Below, piece after piece: positions 7,493 to 16,483 of a stretch of DNA of 64,000 nucleotides. The translations under genes and the position numbers were made by a program. The stretch spans positions 16,879 to 80,878 of the forward strand of contig OMQN01000005.1 in the NCBI GenBank assembly GCA_900313235.1. The letters are read 5' to 3'. The notes under the pieces were generated by a model. That model had not been told where the DNA came from. It did not search any database and saw only the letters and a list, made by a program, of their open reading frames with translations. The stretch comes from an uncultured Prevotellaceae bacterium (GTDB lineage Bacteria > Bacteroidota > Bacteroidia > Bacteroidales > Bacteroidaceae). How positions within the stretch are numbered: position 1 is the first letter of the stretch; each line of letters opens with the position of its first letter.

Positions 7493-9607
7493 TTAGAATC
7501 CATACTGTACACCGAGGTTGAAGGTCTGCATTAGTTTCATATTAGCAAACTCGACACCGGGCATCTTAGTGCTGCCCAGTGTGTATAACGTCGAGATAAG
7601 AAATGCAGATAGTCTGGGTTTTATGCGGTATTCAAGTTTCACTCCCAGGTGTGCACCAATACCCAAGCCAACCTTTTCGGCATTGACAGGTTCAGCGCGA
7701 TGGTGCTGCATCAGTCGCTCTTTAGGCGAGAGCGTATAGGTATACTTCATTACATATACCAGCGTAGGACCGCCGAAGGCATAGAGGCGCAGCGGTTGCG
7801 CCTGGTAGTGCATGGTCAGGTAGTTCATATCCACCTGTCCGCTGGCCGATATCAGGAAGAACTGGTATTTGTGGTCCCATAGTCCATTGCGCAGCACGGG
7901 CGAGTAGTCTACGTCGGGATTATCCATGTTATAGTCTGTATAATCCGTCATCGCCGTACGCTTCATATTGATGAAATCCACGCCAAGACGTACACTCTTC
8001 AGGCGGTCGAAGTGGTACTCGCCAAAGAGTGTCGCATTCAGTCCCAGTCCACCACCCTCAGCCATGGCATTCTCCGTCTGCAGGAAGTGCAAACCGCCAC
8101 CCAGTCCGACCTTTATTTGGCGCAAGCGGTCCTCTACATATTCCTGATAGTAGCTGTGCGAATAGTATCGTGCGTCGTCACGCACCTCCACAGCCACGCC
8201 GACGTTCAGCGTCAGGTAGTTGTCTGAGTATCGTTTCACCCTGTCGACATTTGTATAAGGAATATTATACTCATTGTGCATGAATCGCGGTTCTACAAAC
8301 AGTTTCGTACCCGGAGTCAGCTGATACCAGAGGTTAACACCTCCACCCCAGCCTATCATACTGCAGCTCAGCTGGTCGGTCTGTTTCTTCAACAGCCAAC
8401 CCATTTCTGCGCCACCCACTAGGTAGAAACCGAAGGGGGCGTCCCAGTAGAAATTCTTCAGGAATCCCAATGGGTTAAGCATCGCTTCCAAGCGTCCGCC
8501 AACAGTGATGTTATGCAGATTCACCTCATAGCCAGGCTGGCCAGACTCATTGCCTAATATGATTTGCCGATTCCACACGTTTGTTCTGGAATAGCCCGTC
8601 AGTCGGAGTCCCATTACGGGCGACAGCCACTTACCCACCGTCAGTGCCAGTTCGCTGCCCATTGTCTTCGACATGCTCATGTTCGGCTGGTCCTGCATCA
8701 TGGCAGCACCTGTCGACACCTGTACCATCCAGGGCTGCTGCCATTTCTCCATCAGCGAGTCCTTCGACAGCTGGTTGCGCTCACTGACCTCACTCGTCAG
8801 GCGGCGGTGCGACTCTGGCGAGAGGTTATTATTCAAATAGTACACAAAGTTCAGGTTAGCGCCATAGAACACATCGGCCTTACGCCAGTTGTGTGTTCCG
8901 CTGACATCCATCTTGTCGCCTCCAATACCCACATAGGGTTCCAGGGAGATATAAGCCTTGGGACCTGTAAAGAATCGGAACTGCAGTCCGAAGTGTCCTT
9001 CGAACGACATGCCGCTGCCTTCGTTTTCCAATTTCGACGACTGCAAGCCTACACCCAAAATCGTTGACAGTCCCCACAGTCGTGACGGATTATATCCAGA
9101 GAAATAGGACGACAGGTTATACATGTGTTCCAACTTGACGCCATACTTGCTCAGTCTCAGCTCCTTAAAGCGCTCTGTTCCCCAGGCACCATGAAGTGTC
9201 AGACGTGCAGTGTTGAGCTTGTTGAAGTCCTTACCCACCGACAATTGTGCATAGCTCATCGGGCTGATGCGCCAGTCGCTGGTGGGAGCATCAATTTTCT
9301 CTATACCCACGCCACCCTGCACGAAGATGTTGCGCAGCCATTTGTTTTTGTTCAGAAAGGTCTCGCCAGTTGGTACATAGCGGCCTTCCATGACGTCATT
9401 GATAGCATTATGGCCGTTAACAACATAGTTTCTGGGCTCATGTTTGGCACGCTGTTCAAAGGTACCATCCTCATCTTCCTCCGTATCTTCACCATAGCGT
9501 GTAGTGTCGGCAGGAGCTGCCAGAGAAGGCATAACAACTGGTCGGGCTATTGCAACGGCAACACCCCACAGACACAGAGTCAACAACAATACGGCACGTC
9601 TTCTCAT
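7493..9607 (-). CDS. large outer-membrane beta-barrel protein of pilus locus
   Basis: This 704-residue protein has a signal peptide (about 1-21) and an acidic N-terminal stretch (EDTEEDEDGTFEQR). The rest is rich in alternating hydrophobic and polar residues with many Gly and aromatic positions, and it ends in VQYGF, the C-terminal Phe expected of an outer-membrane barrel. About residues 100-275 and 300-700 look like two barrel-type segments, perhaps an internal duplication. Its start overlaps the stop of the OmpA-like gene by four bases, indicating tight co-expression. I do not recognise a named family; a surface porin or pilus-associated scaffold is the best guess. Confidence 0.7.
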   Translation of the reverse strand: MRRRAVLLLTLCLWGVAVAIARPVVMPSLAAPADTTRYGEDTEEDEDGTFEQRAKHEPRNYVVNGHNAINDVMEGRYVPTGETFLNKNKWLRNIFVQGGVGIEKIDAPTSDWRISPMSYAQLSVGKDFNKLNTARLTLHGAWGTERFKELRLSKYGVKLEHMYNLSSYFSGYNPSRLWGLSTILGVGLQSSKLENEGSGMSFEGHFGLQFRFFTGPKAYISLEPYVGIGGDKMDVSGTHNWRKADVFYGANLNFVYYLNNNLSPESHRRLTSEVSERNQLSKDSLMEKWQQPWMVQVSTGAAMMQDQPNMSMSKTMGSELALTVGKWLSPVMGLRLTGYSRTNVWNRQIILGNESGQPGYEVNLHNITVGGRLEAMLNPLGFLKNFYWDAPFGFYLVGGAEMGWLLKKQTDQLSCSMIGWGGGVNLWYQLTPGTKLFVEPRFMHNEYNIPYTNVDRVKRYSDNYLTLNVGVAVEVRDDARYYSHSYYQEYVEDRLRQIKVGLGGGLHFLQTENAMAEGGGLGLNATLFGEYHFDRLKSVRLGVDFINMKRTAMTDYTDYNMDNPDVDYSPVLRNGLWDHKYQFFLISASGQVDMNYLTMHYQAQPLRLYAFGGPTLVYVMKYTYTLSPKERLMQHHRAEPVNAEKVGLGIGAHLGVKLEYRIKPRLSAFLISTLYTLGSTKMPGVEFANMKLMQTFNLGVQYGF

Positions 9608-12351
9608 GAAACTTTTTCCTCCTTCTTTTCAGTATCTGTAGCAGTCTCAGACTGTTCGTCCTTCTCTGCTTTCTCTTCCGCATCGCCCTGTGACTCGTCC
9701 TGCTTGCTGAAAGACCTCATGCTGTCATCGCGTTTCTTCAGCAATTTAAACAGCTCACGATAGAGCGGACGTTTCTTGAACTTATACGGATACTTCTTGC
9801 GCAAGTCCTCAGACACATTGCTCTCATTGCCATAGTAACGGAAGTACTTCTTAGTAGGATCGAGGTCAAAGGCATGTTGGAAGTAGCCTATGTATTGCGG
9901 AATGCCCTGGAACTTATTGACATCAACCGCTGCTGGTGCATTGGCAGACTTCTCCGCCGCTGCAGGAGCCGAAGGCGGATCTTCTCCATTATGACTGTCT
10001 CTATATTCCAACAGTTTCTTCATGTATTCCTCGTAAGCAGCAACCTTCTTCGGATCCTCAGACCACTGATAGTCTGCCATCTTATCCTCCGACCACTTAT
10101 AGAACTGGCCGTCGTCTTCTGCCTCCTCGTCATCGTCACTGGCAACAACAAGCGGTTCCTCCGTCTTTTCCTTCTCCAGTTTCAGTGCGGCAAGCATGCC
10201 CTTCAGGTACCACTTGCGCGGATTGCCATCGTCCATCTGGTCTACATACTGCATTGCCTGGTCACGCTGGCCCCAGTCTTCTATCTCTGTGTAGAGTATG
10301 GCTTTGTTGTCATTGCTCATAGCCAGCACGGCATTCTTTGCACGCTTATAGTCAGCCTCCTCTTTGGCCGTTCTGCGTCCCTTGAAGTGTAACTTCTTCA
10401 GATTGATAAGATTCTCAAGCTGTTCAATGCCCTCATTCTCTATCTTACACTCCTTCAGCCACTCTATCAGGAACAGGGCGGTATCCACTTTCTGTTCCAT
10501 ATAGTAACATGCTGCCTGGTTGGCAACAATCTCCTGGCGGTTGAACTTAATCTTGCCACGTCCTGCCACATACTGGTCTACATTGATGCCATAGCCACCA
10601 CCTATCTTACCACGACGTTTGTAGTCAATAAACGGCTTGAGTATCTCCACGTTTGGTGTTCCGCGCTTCATCTGCTGAATAGCCATTAAGTTACAGATAT
10701 AGGGTGAGATGGGCACCTCCTTCTCATATTCAGGAACACTGGTAATTTCACGATAGGCTATCGTTGTCAGCGTGTCAATCTCCAGGCTGTCCTCCAGCAT
10801 ATCATACAAATTGTAAAAGTCGCCATTAGAGAAGTGCTTGTCTCCATCCCAATATGCCTTACGATACAGGCGGAAGGCCTGCACGCACTCTTCCGGCTCC
10901 ATGGGGCGGTTGTTCTGGTACATATACTTACACACCATGGCACGCTGGCCGTTCAGTACAGGCACGATGTCGAAATCGTAAAAGTTCAGTTGCTTGATTT
11001 TCTGATACTGTGCCATATCGTCGCCACCTGCCTGCACAATTTCTTCTATCTTCTCTGCCTGCAACTCCTTTCCTAGCTCACGTAGCGTATTGGCTACGTC
11101 TGTCCACGTGTACACCTGCGTGGTTACCCTTGGCGTAATAGCTATTCTACCCAGCATGCCGCGTGCCACGTTGGCACGCTGGCGGGCCAGTTCCTCGTTG
11201 TGTTTCATGGAACCGTCTGGCGAGGCACCTCCCACGATAGTCAGCTCTACCAGTGAGTTGCCGTAGGATGAAATCTCTCTGACAAATTTATTTCTCTCCA
11301 CATAGTTCAGCGAGTCCTCTATCATTTTGCTCGTACCCACCTCAAAACGCAGGTTAATCTTCGTATTCTTCTTCTGGAAATTGGCTTCTGCCTGTTCGTA
11401 GAACTCCTGAGTCAGTTCGATATCATGAAGGGCTGCCGTGAAGTCAAGCATCTTAAAGGGACGTCGTTTCAAGCAGCTTCCGTCCATGTCGGTACGATAA
11501 TAGGGGTGGTGGAAGTCTTCAAAGACATAAGTAAAGGGACCTCTGAACGAGCGGTCCTTCATGCCGGCAGGCTTGGGCCATATCAGAACAGTGTCGAGCA
11601 CGAAGTACTTGTCTTCTTTCAACACAGCATTGCGACGATAGAACTTGGCCAGTTTGTCGTTCTTGTCGTAGTTATAGGCCATACGCTTCTCCTGCATCTC
11701 GTGGTACATGTCGCCCTCAAAGACCAGTGAAGCCAGATAGCCCAGCGTGTCCTCCGTCTGGCAATCGACAGCGTATGTCTGGATAATCATACGCGAATCC
11801 GTACGCGCTGTGCCAGGCGGTAGTTTTATCTTGATGCCAAAGCGTTCGTTGCCGTCGTCTGCATCGTCTGTGGAAGCCACGTTGATAGCGACTTCCATGG
11901 CTTCACCAGTGGCAATAATCGTCTTGGTTTGTTTCAGTTTCATCACCAAATCCTTATATTGCGTCTTGCCCTTCTCGATGTCGACCATCAGCACCTCTCC
12001 GTTCTCCTGATCGACAAAGATGATAGCCATGGAGGGTAGTGCGTTCTTCTTGAACTGTCCTTTCTTGGCACGTGAGTCTATGGTATACTCCTTGCGTATT
12101 TCCTCCATAGCCACTTCACGCTCGGCTTCGTTATCAATCAGCTTAGCACGCTGCAGTTTGTTATAGGCCTCGCGAGCAACTTTCTTGTCCTTCACGCCAT
12201 ACCATAGCACCTCAGGACCTTCCACCTGTTCACCGGCATCGTTCAGAAACTTAACAACACCTCTGACCTGCATTGTCTCATCTTCCTCCTGTGCACACAG
12301 TAGCAGCGGTGTGAGCAGCAGTAGCAGCATAGCGAGAATCTGTTTCTTCAT
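9604..12351 (-). CDS. OmpA-like exported protein of fimbrial locus
   Basis: This 915-residue protein has a signal peptide (MKKQILAMLLLLLTPLLLCAQ). The N-terminal third is beta-rich and of unknown fold. An OmpA-like peptidoglycan-binding module lies at about 340-430, with KINLRFEVGTSKMI and the loop GGASPDGSMKHNEELARQRANVA (N..LA..RA pattern). The C-terminal half contains helical repeat-like segments, repeated WSED motifs and a strongly charged E/K/D tail. Genes of this type often accompany fimbrillins in Prevotella and Porphyromonas-like pilus loci. A plausible role is anchoring the pilus machinery to the cell wall, which is inferred from domain and context. Confidence 0.75.
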   Translation of the reverse strand: MKKQILAMLLLLLTPLLLCAQEEDETMQVRGVVKFLNDAGEQVEGPEVLWYGVKDKKVAREAYNKLQRAKLIDNEAEREVAMEEIRKEYTIDSRAKKGQFKKNALPSMAIIFVDQENGEVLMVDIEKGKTQYKDLVMKLKQTKTIIATGEAMEVAINVASTDDADDGNERFGIKIKLPPGTARTDSRMIIQTYAVDCQTEDTLGYLASLVFEGDMYHEMQEKRMAYNYDKNDKLAKFYRRNAVLKEDKYFVLDTVLIWPKPAGMKDRSFRGPFTYVFEDFHHPYYRTDMDGSCLKRRPFKMLDFTAALHDIELTQEFYEQAEANFQKKNTKINLRFEVGTSKMIEDSLNYVERNKFVREISSYGNSLVELTIVGGASPDGSMKHNEELARQRANVARGMLGRIAITPRVTTQVYTWTDVANTLRELGKELQAEKIEEIVQAGGDDMAQYQKIKQLNFYDFDIVPVLNGQRAMVCKYMYQNNRPMEPEECVQAFRLYRKAYWDGDKHFSNGDFYNLYDMLEDSLEIDTLTTIAYREITSVPEYEKEVPISPYICNLMAIQQMKRGTPNVEILKPFIDYKRRGKIGGGYGINVDQYVAGRGKIKFNRQEIVANQAACYYMEQKVDTALFLIEWLKECKIENEGIEQLENLINLKKLHFKGRRTAKEEADYKRAKNAVLAMSNDNKAILYTEIEDWGQRDQAMQYVDQMDDGNPRKWYLKGMLAALKLEKEKTEEPLVVASDDDEEAEDDGQFYKWSEDKMADYQWSEDPKKVAAYEEYMKKLLEYRDSHNGEDPPSAPAAAEKSANAPAAVDVNKFQGIPQYIGYFQHAFDLDPTKKYFRYYGNESNVSEDLRKKYPYKFKKRPLYRELFKLLKKRDDSMRSFSKQDESQGDAEEKAEKDEQSETATDTEKKEEKVS

Positions 12352-12373
12352 ATATCGTGTGTAGTGTATTGTC

Positions 12374-12931
12374 TTATTTAAGTATGTACGACACGGAGAT
12401 ACCTATTCTGGTAGGCAGCAGGTAGTAGCCCTTGGCATTAGCCCGCTGTGCTCCATTGTCGGTATAGTCCACATCGTAGTTGTCTCCCTCGAAGTATTCC
12501 TTGCGGTTATAGAAGAAAGCTCCGAAACCGCTATGCACTTCTATGTTCAAACGGTTGGTAACGTTCCACACGTAGCCATAAGTAAGGCCAAGGCCAATGC
12601 CGTAGCCGTCATAGTACTTACCCTTAAAAGGTCCGCTAAACATGGCACCAATGCCGCCAACGCCCACGAACCACTTGTTGACTGGTCGGTAAGAGAACCA
12701 GTAGCGATATTCCGGCTGTATCGCCGTCAGCTTAAGTCCAAAGCCAAGTACTTTTGGCGAATAGAGAAAGTTTACGCCTACTGAAGAGTGGTTGCCGGTG
12801 ACGACTTCCAAGCCAAGGTTGGGAGCCATCAGCAGGTCGCTGGTTGCCTCCGTATTGACAACAACCAGTTGGGCCTGCAGTTTATTACAAGCTATCGTTG
12901 CCAGCATAATCAGTATGAGTAGTCGTTTCAT
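12374..12931 (-). CDS. DUF3575-family outer-membrane protein
   Basis: A 185-residue protein with signal peptide MKRLLILIMLATIACNKLQAQ followed by a short predicted eight-stranded barrel. Characteristic segments are LMAPNLGLEVVTGNHSSVG, KLTAIQPEYRYWF and NKWFVGVGGIGAMF. DUF3575 proteins are regular members of Bacteroidetes pilus loci. The start was placed at MKRLLIL; an upstream in-frame ATG would add 14 residues in front of the signal peptide and overlap a hairpin. This is the second DUF3575 gene of the locus; the first is interrupted by a poly-G run. Confidence 0.85.
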   Translation of the reverse strand: MKRLLILIMLATIACNKLQAQLVVVNTEATSDLLMAPNLGLEVVTGNHSSVGVNFLYSPKVLGFGLKLTAIQPEYRYWFSYRPVNKWFVGVGGIGAMFSGPFKGKYYDGYGIGLGLTYGYVWNVTNRLNIEVHSGFGAFFYNRKEYFEGDNYDVDYTDNGAQRANAKGYYLLPTRIGISVSYILK

Positions 12932-12961
12932 TTCTATCCTTCTTGTCAGAAGTGAGTTAAT

Positions 12962-12995
12962 ATGCCCGCACACGTTTTTCAGTTAGTGCGGGCAT
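12962..12995 (-). terminator. hairpin after accessory fimbrillin gene
   Basis: A perfect 10-bp stem ATGCCCGCAC/GTGCGGGCAT with a 14-base loop lies between the accessory fimbrillin and the DUF3575 gene. The T-tract is weak on the minus strand, so it may act as an attenuator or mRNA processing element. Confidence 0.5.
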
Positions 12996-13015
12996 GTTGT
13001 TTCTATTTGTCACCG

Positions 13016-13051
13016 CTCAGTGGGGGAAGCAGTCTGCGCCCCCTCTCTGAG
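13016..13051 (-). terminator. second hairpin between accessory fimbrillin and DUF3575 gene
   Basis: An imperfect stem (CTCAG/CTGAG plus GGGGG/CCCCC) lies just after the fimbrillin stop, in tandem with the hairpin at 12962. Confidence 0.4.
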
Positions 13052-13060
13052 TCGGGACAG

Positions 13061-14374
13061 TTAGTCTTCATCTTCAATATCAATTTCCGAGGTTTCCACA
13101 TCCCAGTCCTCTAAGTAGCCTCTAGCCTCAACGTAGTTGGCAGGAGGAGTCATACTTACATTAACTGTGTACTCTTTTCCTGCTTCCCACCTGGAAGCGC
13201 CACTGGGCAGGTTCAGCGAAATAGGCGAAATCGTTGTATAGAGATTACCGTCCTCATCACGCAAGAACACCTGTACCTTCAGGGTTGCAGCACTCGTTGG
13301 CGGAATCATGATACCATCGCCCACCGGAGTCTTGGCAGACGAACTAATGATGTACTTGTAGTTGTTTCCAACCTTCTCACCAATGCTCGTCCCATCATTA
13401 TCTCGCAACCAGAATGTCCCATGACCATTATAGCCAGCATTGTTCAACTGTGTTTTGATATCATCGTCTAAACCATCCGTATTGGATACTAGACTATAGG
13501 AGCCAGCTTCAGCCACTCCAGTGGAGTTTTTAGCTAACGACAGTCTGATGATATTCACCACATTGTTAATGCAGATACTATCAACATGGAACTGATGTTC
13601 TGACAGTACAGATGACGTTTCCTTGAACTTGACCGTAAACTTCAGCTTAGCAGTACAGTGCTTAAAGCTAAAATAGGGTTTATGGTCGTCAGTGACTGTC
13701 TGGCCAGCATCAATAATCCCTTTATAATAAGAATTACCGTATGCCAGTTCATCGACACTGGGACTGACATCCAAACGTGGTCCCTCGGCGAAGGCATACA
13801 TCACGTCGTCGTCTCCATCCATCGGGATGTAAGCATAGATAATGCTCTTTTCCTTTTTAATTACGTCCGTATAGGGATGATAAGCAGCAAAGCTGTAGTT
13901 GAAGTACTCCAGTTTAGGATAGTAGTGAGGCGTATTGGGATCATCCCAATGCATCTTACCTTCCGTTCCATAAGTACTCTTTACGTGAGCCTTGACATTA
14001 TCCTGCCAAATGTTCAGCATATTCAGCTTAGCACCGACATTACCACTCCACGAACGCAGAATGGCATCGTCAGTAGCTGCAGTACCAATCTTCTTGGAGC
14101 TTAGACAGAATATGCCCATAGTACCCTTCGCTGTTGTGAAGTCATTATTGATTGACGCACGCTTAGGAGCGTAAGACGATTCTTCAACCTCCACATCAGC
14201 GCCGAAGTTCACTGTTGCGAACTCAATGGGCATATCTCCCATTAGGTCCTGATGGGTGATGTTCTCATCGTCTGGGCTTTCAACAGCAGGCTGTCCTGCC
14301 AGCAGGTCGTCTCCAGAGGAGCAACCTGCCAGCAGAGCCATCGCCATGCAGAATATAACATGTCTTTTCTTCAT
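13061..14374 (-). CDS. fimbrillin-family lipoprotein, probable accessory pilin
   Basis: This 437-residue protein has a lipoprotein signal ending in LLAGC, with the lipidated Cys near residue 19. It is mostly beta-rich with fimbrillin-type features: hydrophobic strands in the N-terminal half, an aromatic YYPKLEYFNYSFAAYHPY segment and a C-terminal strand EYTVNVSMTP before an acidic tail. It lies downstream of the major fimbrillin behind a GC hairpin, so it is likely made at a lower level, as expected for a tip or accessory subunit. The start was chosen at MKKRHVIFCMAMALLAGC; the longer frame adds an implausible 22-residue leader that crosses the hairpin. Confidence 0.8.
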   Translation of the reverse strand: MKKRHVIFCMAMALLAGCSSGDDLLAGQPAVESPDDENITHQDLMGDMPIEFATVNFGADVEVEESSYAPKRASINNDFTTAKGTMGIFCLSSKKIGTAATDDAILRSWSGNVGAKLNMLNIWQDNVKAHVKSTYGTEGKMHWDDPNTPHYYPKLEYFNYSFAAYHPYTDVIKKEKSIIYAYIPMDGDDDVMYAFAEGPRLDVSPSVDELAYGNSYYKGIIDAGQTVTDDHKPYFSFKHCTAKLKFTVKFKETSSVLSEHQFHVDSICINNVVNIIRLSLAKNSTGVAEAGSYSLVSNTDGLDDDIKTQLNNAGYNGHGTFWLRDNDGTSIGEKVGNNYKYIISSSAKTPVGDGIMIPPTSAATLKVQVFLRDEDGNLYTTISPISLNLPSGASRWEAGKEYTVNVSMTPPANYVEARGYLEDWDVETSEIDIEDED

Positions 14375-14415
14375 GAATGCAAAGTTTTTTCTATGTCCTT
14401 TGTTTGATTCGTGAA

Positions 14416-14450
14416 GGGGCAGCAGCGCCCTATCGGGCAACTGCTGTCCT
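14416..14450 (-). terminator. hairpin/attenuator between major and accessory fimbrillin genes
   Basis: A hairpin built on CAGCAG/CTGCTG and GCCC/GGGC arms, with a small internal bulge, sits in the gap between the two pilin genes. No strong T-run follows, which favours partial read-through or mRNA processing rather than full termination. Confidence 0.45.
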
Positions 14451-14465
14451 TAGCATTTAGAGATA

Positions 14466-16412
14466 TTACTCCTCACCCTCGATATTGATGTCACCATCAC
14501 TGCTGGAAGTCCAAGGAGTGATGTTAGTATTGGTAGAAGCATCGCCATCCTTGTACAGAGTTACAACAATGTTGTAGCTTTCACCAGCCTTGAAGGCAGC
14601 ATTACCTGTACGAGAAATGGTCTTTGTAACAGAACCATCAATCTCACTGTAAACAGAAGTGCTGGTCTTCTTCCAACGCTTGTAGGTCACTGTCATCTCA
14701 TAGCCTGGTGCACCAGGAGCAACAAGCAGGGCCTCACCAACATCAGTCTTCTGACCACTAGCGCCCAAAGTACACTTAAAGTAATTTGTGGTACCAGTTT
14801 CCTTTACAAGCTCACCAGCATAACCAGGTGTACCATATACAACGGGAGTTGCAGTAGGATCAGAATCAACAGGAGCTGCAGCGATTTCACGACATCCATC
14901 TGTATCGTAACCAATCGACGTCAAGGCATAAGTTTTACCACCAACGATAGTATAATCATTCACAGCACCGGCAGTACTTTCGTCTGGAACAGCTGTCACT
15001 GTAGCACTCACATCATTACCACCTGCAGGTGCAGTGGCAACTTCCTCCCAGTGATAAATGGCCTGTGGAGTATATGCTGCCCATGTATAGGTCCAATGAG
15101 GGATAACCTCTTCCAGATCTACCAGATTTGCAGCGGCATTAGTTGTTACGTCCAAAACCAAATCTTTTCCAGTTTTTACGCGATAAGCATAACCTGTTAC
15201 TGATCCTGCAGTATATGTGCCAGGATTGGTCGCATCCTCATTTGCATCCTTGTATGCTGCAACCAGGGCACCAAGAGTTGTCTGAGTGGTGTTAGGAACA
15301 CCAGTATAGCTATTCTCTGTATTTGCAGGATAAACCACAGTCTCAGCAGCAGCATAGAAGCCATCAGCACCTAATGAATATGCTTGACCATAAGTAGCTA
15401 CACCAGCAGCAGAAATGGACACTGTGATAAGTTCCGACCAGTCACCCTCCTGCTTCTGGAGCACCGTCTTACCACGACTCTTCAGAGGCATAGCAGCCAG
15501 CGTTGTGGGATCTGCCCAGTCTTCAGTAGCACTGTTAAACACAACACCCTGTGCAGAATAGGTGCTACCACTCTTCCAAGCAGCAATGATGTTACCTGTT
15601 GACTTAGACTTTACACTAATGCCTGTTACCTTAAATCCGTTGTAGCTAGCGCCAGCGCCTACAGACTTTGCAGCAGCACTAACCTCTTGAGTAGCAGGCT
15701 TAACCTGGAAGGTCAGACGGGTCAGCTGGTGCTTGAACTGCAGAGTCGGAGTGACACCACGGCGAGAAGAGTAAGCAGTGTAGATTTGGTCTGCAGTAGC
15801 AGTAGAAGCAGCTGTGACTCCTTTTAAAGCATTACCATTCTGCAAATCAGCAAGGTCACCTGCCTCATCGGGAATAGCTGTCAGAATATCCTGCGAACCA
15901 TCGATGGTGAAAGGAATGGTCACCTCAGTAGCAGTAGCATCGCCAACGCCCACAGGATCACCTGCACCTGCAGTACCTGTACCAGCATCGTCAACACGAT
16001 AAGCCCAGAAAGAATAAGCACCAGTAGTAGGATAGTAGTTGAACTGTTCCTCAGTACCAATCACATAAGAAGCGGCAGTATGGATACCATCATCAGGTGT
16101 GGTCATCACTGCGTTGTTGTAGATGTCAACAGGAGAACCCGCAACAGTCTTCTGAGCAGGATTGAAGGTTCCCTTCTCGAACATGAAGAGGTTGAAGGTC
16201 TGGCCAGCCCAAACATTGGTAGCATCAGTTGTTCCACCTACAGTACCAGTACCACGAGTTACGCCCGGGTTCTCAACAGCGATGCTAATGAGAGCCTGAT
16301 CATTGTCATTGACATTAGGACCTGCGGGAGCCTGAGATGTCAAATCATCACTCGAACAACTTGCGAACAGCCCAGCTGTCAGTGCAAGTGCGAAATAAAA
16401 CTTTTTGTTCAT
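14466..16412 (-). CDS. fimbrillin-family lipoprotein, probable major pilus subunit
   Basis: This 648-residue protein has a lipoprotein signal ending in LFASC. The mature N-terminus includes NPGVTRGTGT; a conserved Arg in this region is where type V pilins are cleaved to expose the donor-strand groove. The rest is Thr/Ala/Gly-rich and beta-rich, with a final ESYNIVVTLYKDGD strand typical of fimbrillins. The Ala/Thr-rich composition, larger size and position just after the anchor-like genes suggest it is the main shaft or a large variable pilin. The upstream 70 bases are AT-rich but show no clear promoter box. Confidence 0.85.
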   Translation of the reverse strand: MNKKFYFALALTAGLFASCSSDDLTSQAPAGPNVNDNDQALISIAVENPGVTRGTGTVGGTTDATNVWAGQTFNLFMFEKGTFNPAQKTVAGSPVDIYNNAVMTTPDDGIHTAASYVIGTEEQFNYYPTTGAYSFWAYRVDDAGTGTAGAGDPVGVGDATATEVTIPFTIDGSQDILTAIPDEAGDLADLQNGNALKGVTAASTATADQIYTAYSSRRGVTPTLQFKHQLTRLTFQVKPATQEVSAAAKSVGAGASYNGFKVTGISVKSKSTGNIIAAWKSGSTYSAQGVVFNSATEDWADPTTLAAMPLKSRGKTVLQKQEGDWSELITVSISAAGVATYGQAYSLGADGFYAAAETVVYPANTENSYTGVPNTTQTTLGALVAAYKDANEDATNPGTYTAGSVTGYAYRVKTGKDLVLDVTTNAAANLVDLEEVIPHWTYTWAAYTPQAIYHWEEVATAPAGGNDVSATVTAVPDESTAGAVNDYTIVGGKTYALTSIGYDTDGCREIAAAPVDSDPTATPVVYGTPGYAGELVKETGTTNYFKCTLGASGQKTDVGEALLVAPGAPGYEMTVTYKRWKKTSTSVYSEIDGSVTKTISRTGNAAFKAGESYNIVVTLYKDGDASTNTNITPWTSSSDGDINIEGEE

Positions 16413-16483
16413 AAGCTTTAAGTTTTAAAAGTTAATAAAAAGTGAATTAAATAAATATTGTCTCATATATAGTGTTTAAAGTA

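Noticed and set aside
13658-14104. Plus-strand frame opposite the accessory fimbrillin
   Set aside because: Antisense shadow of a well-supported fimbrillin gene.
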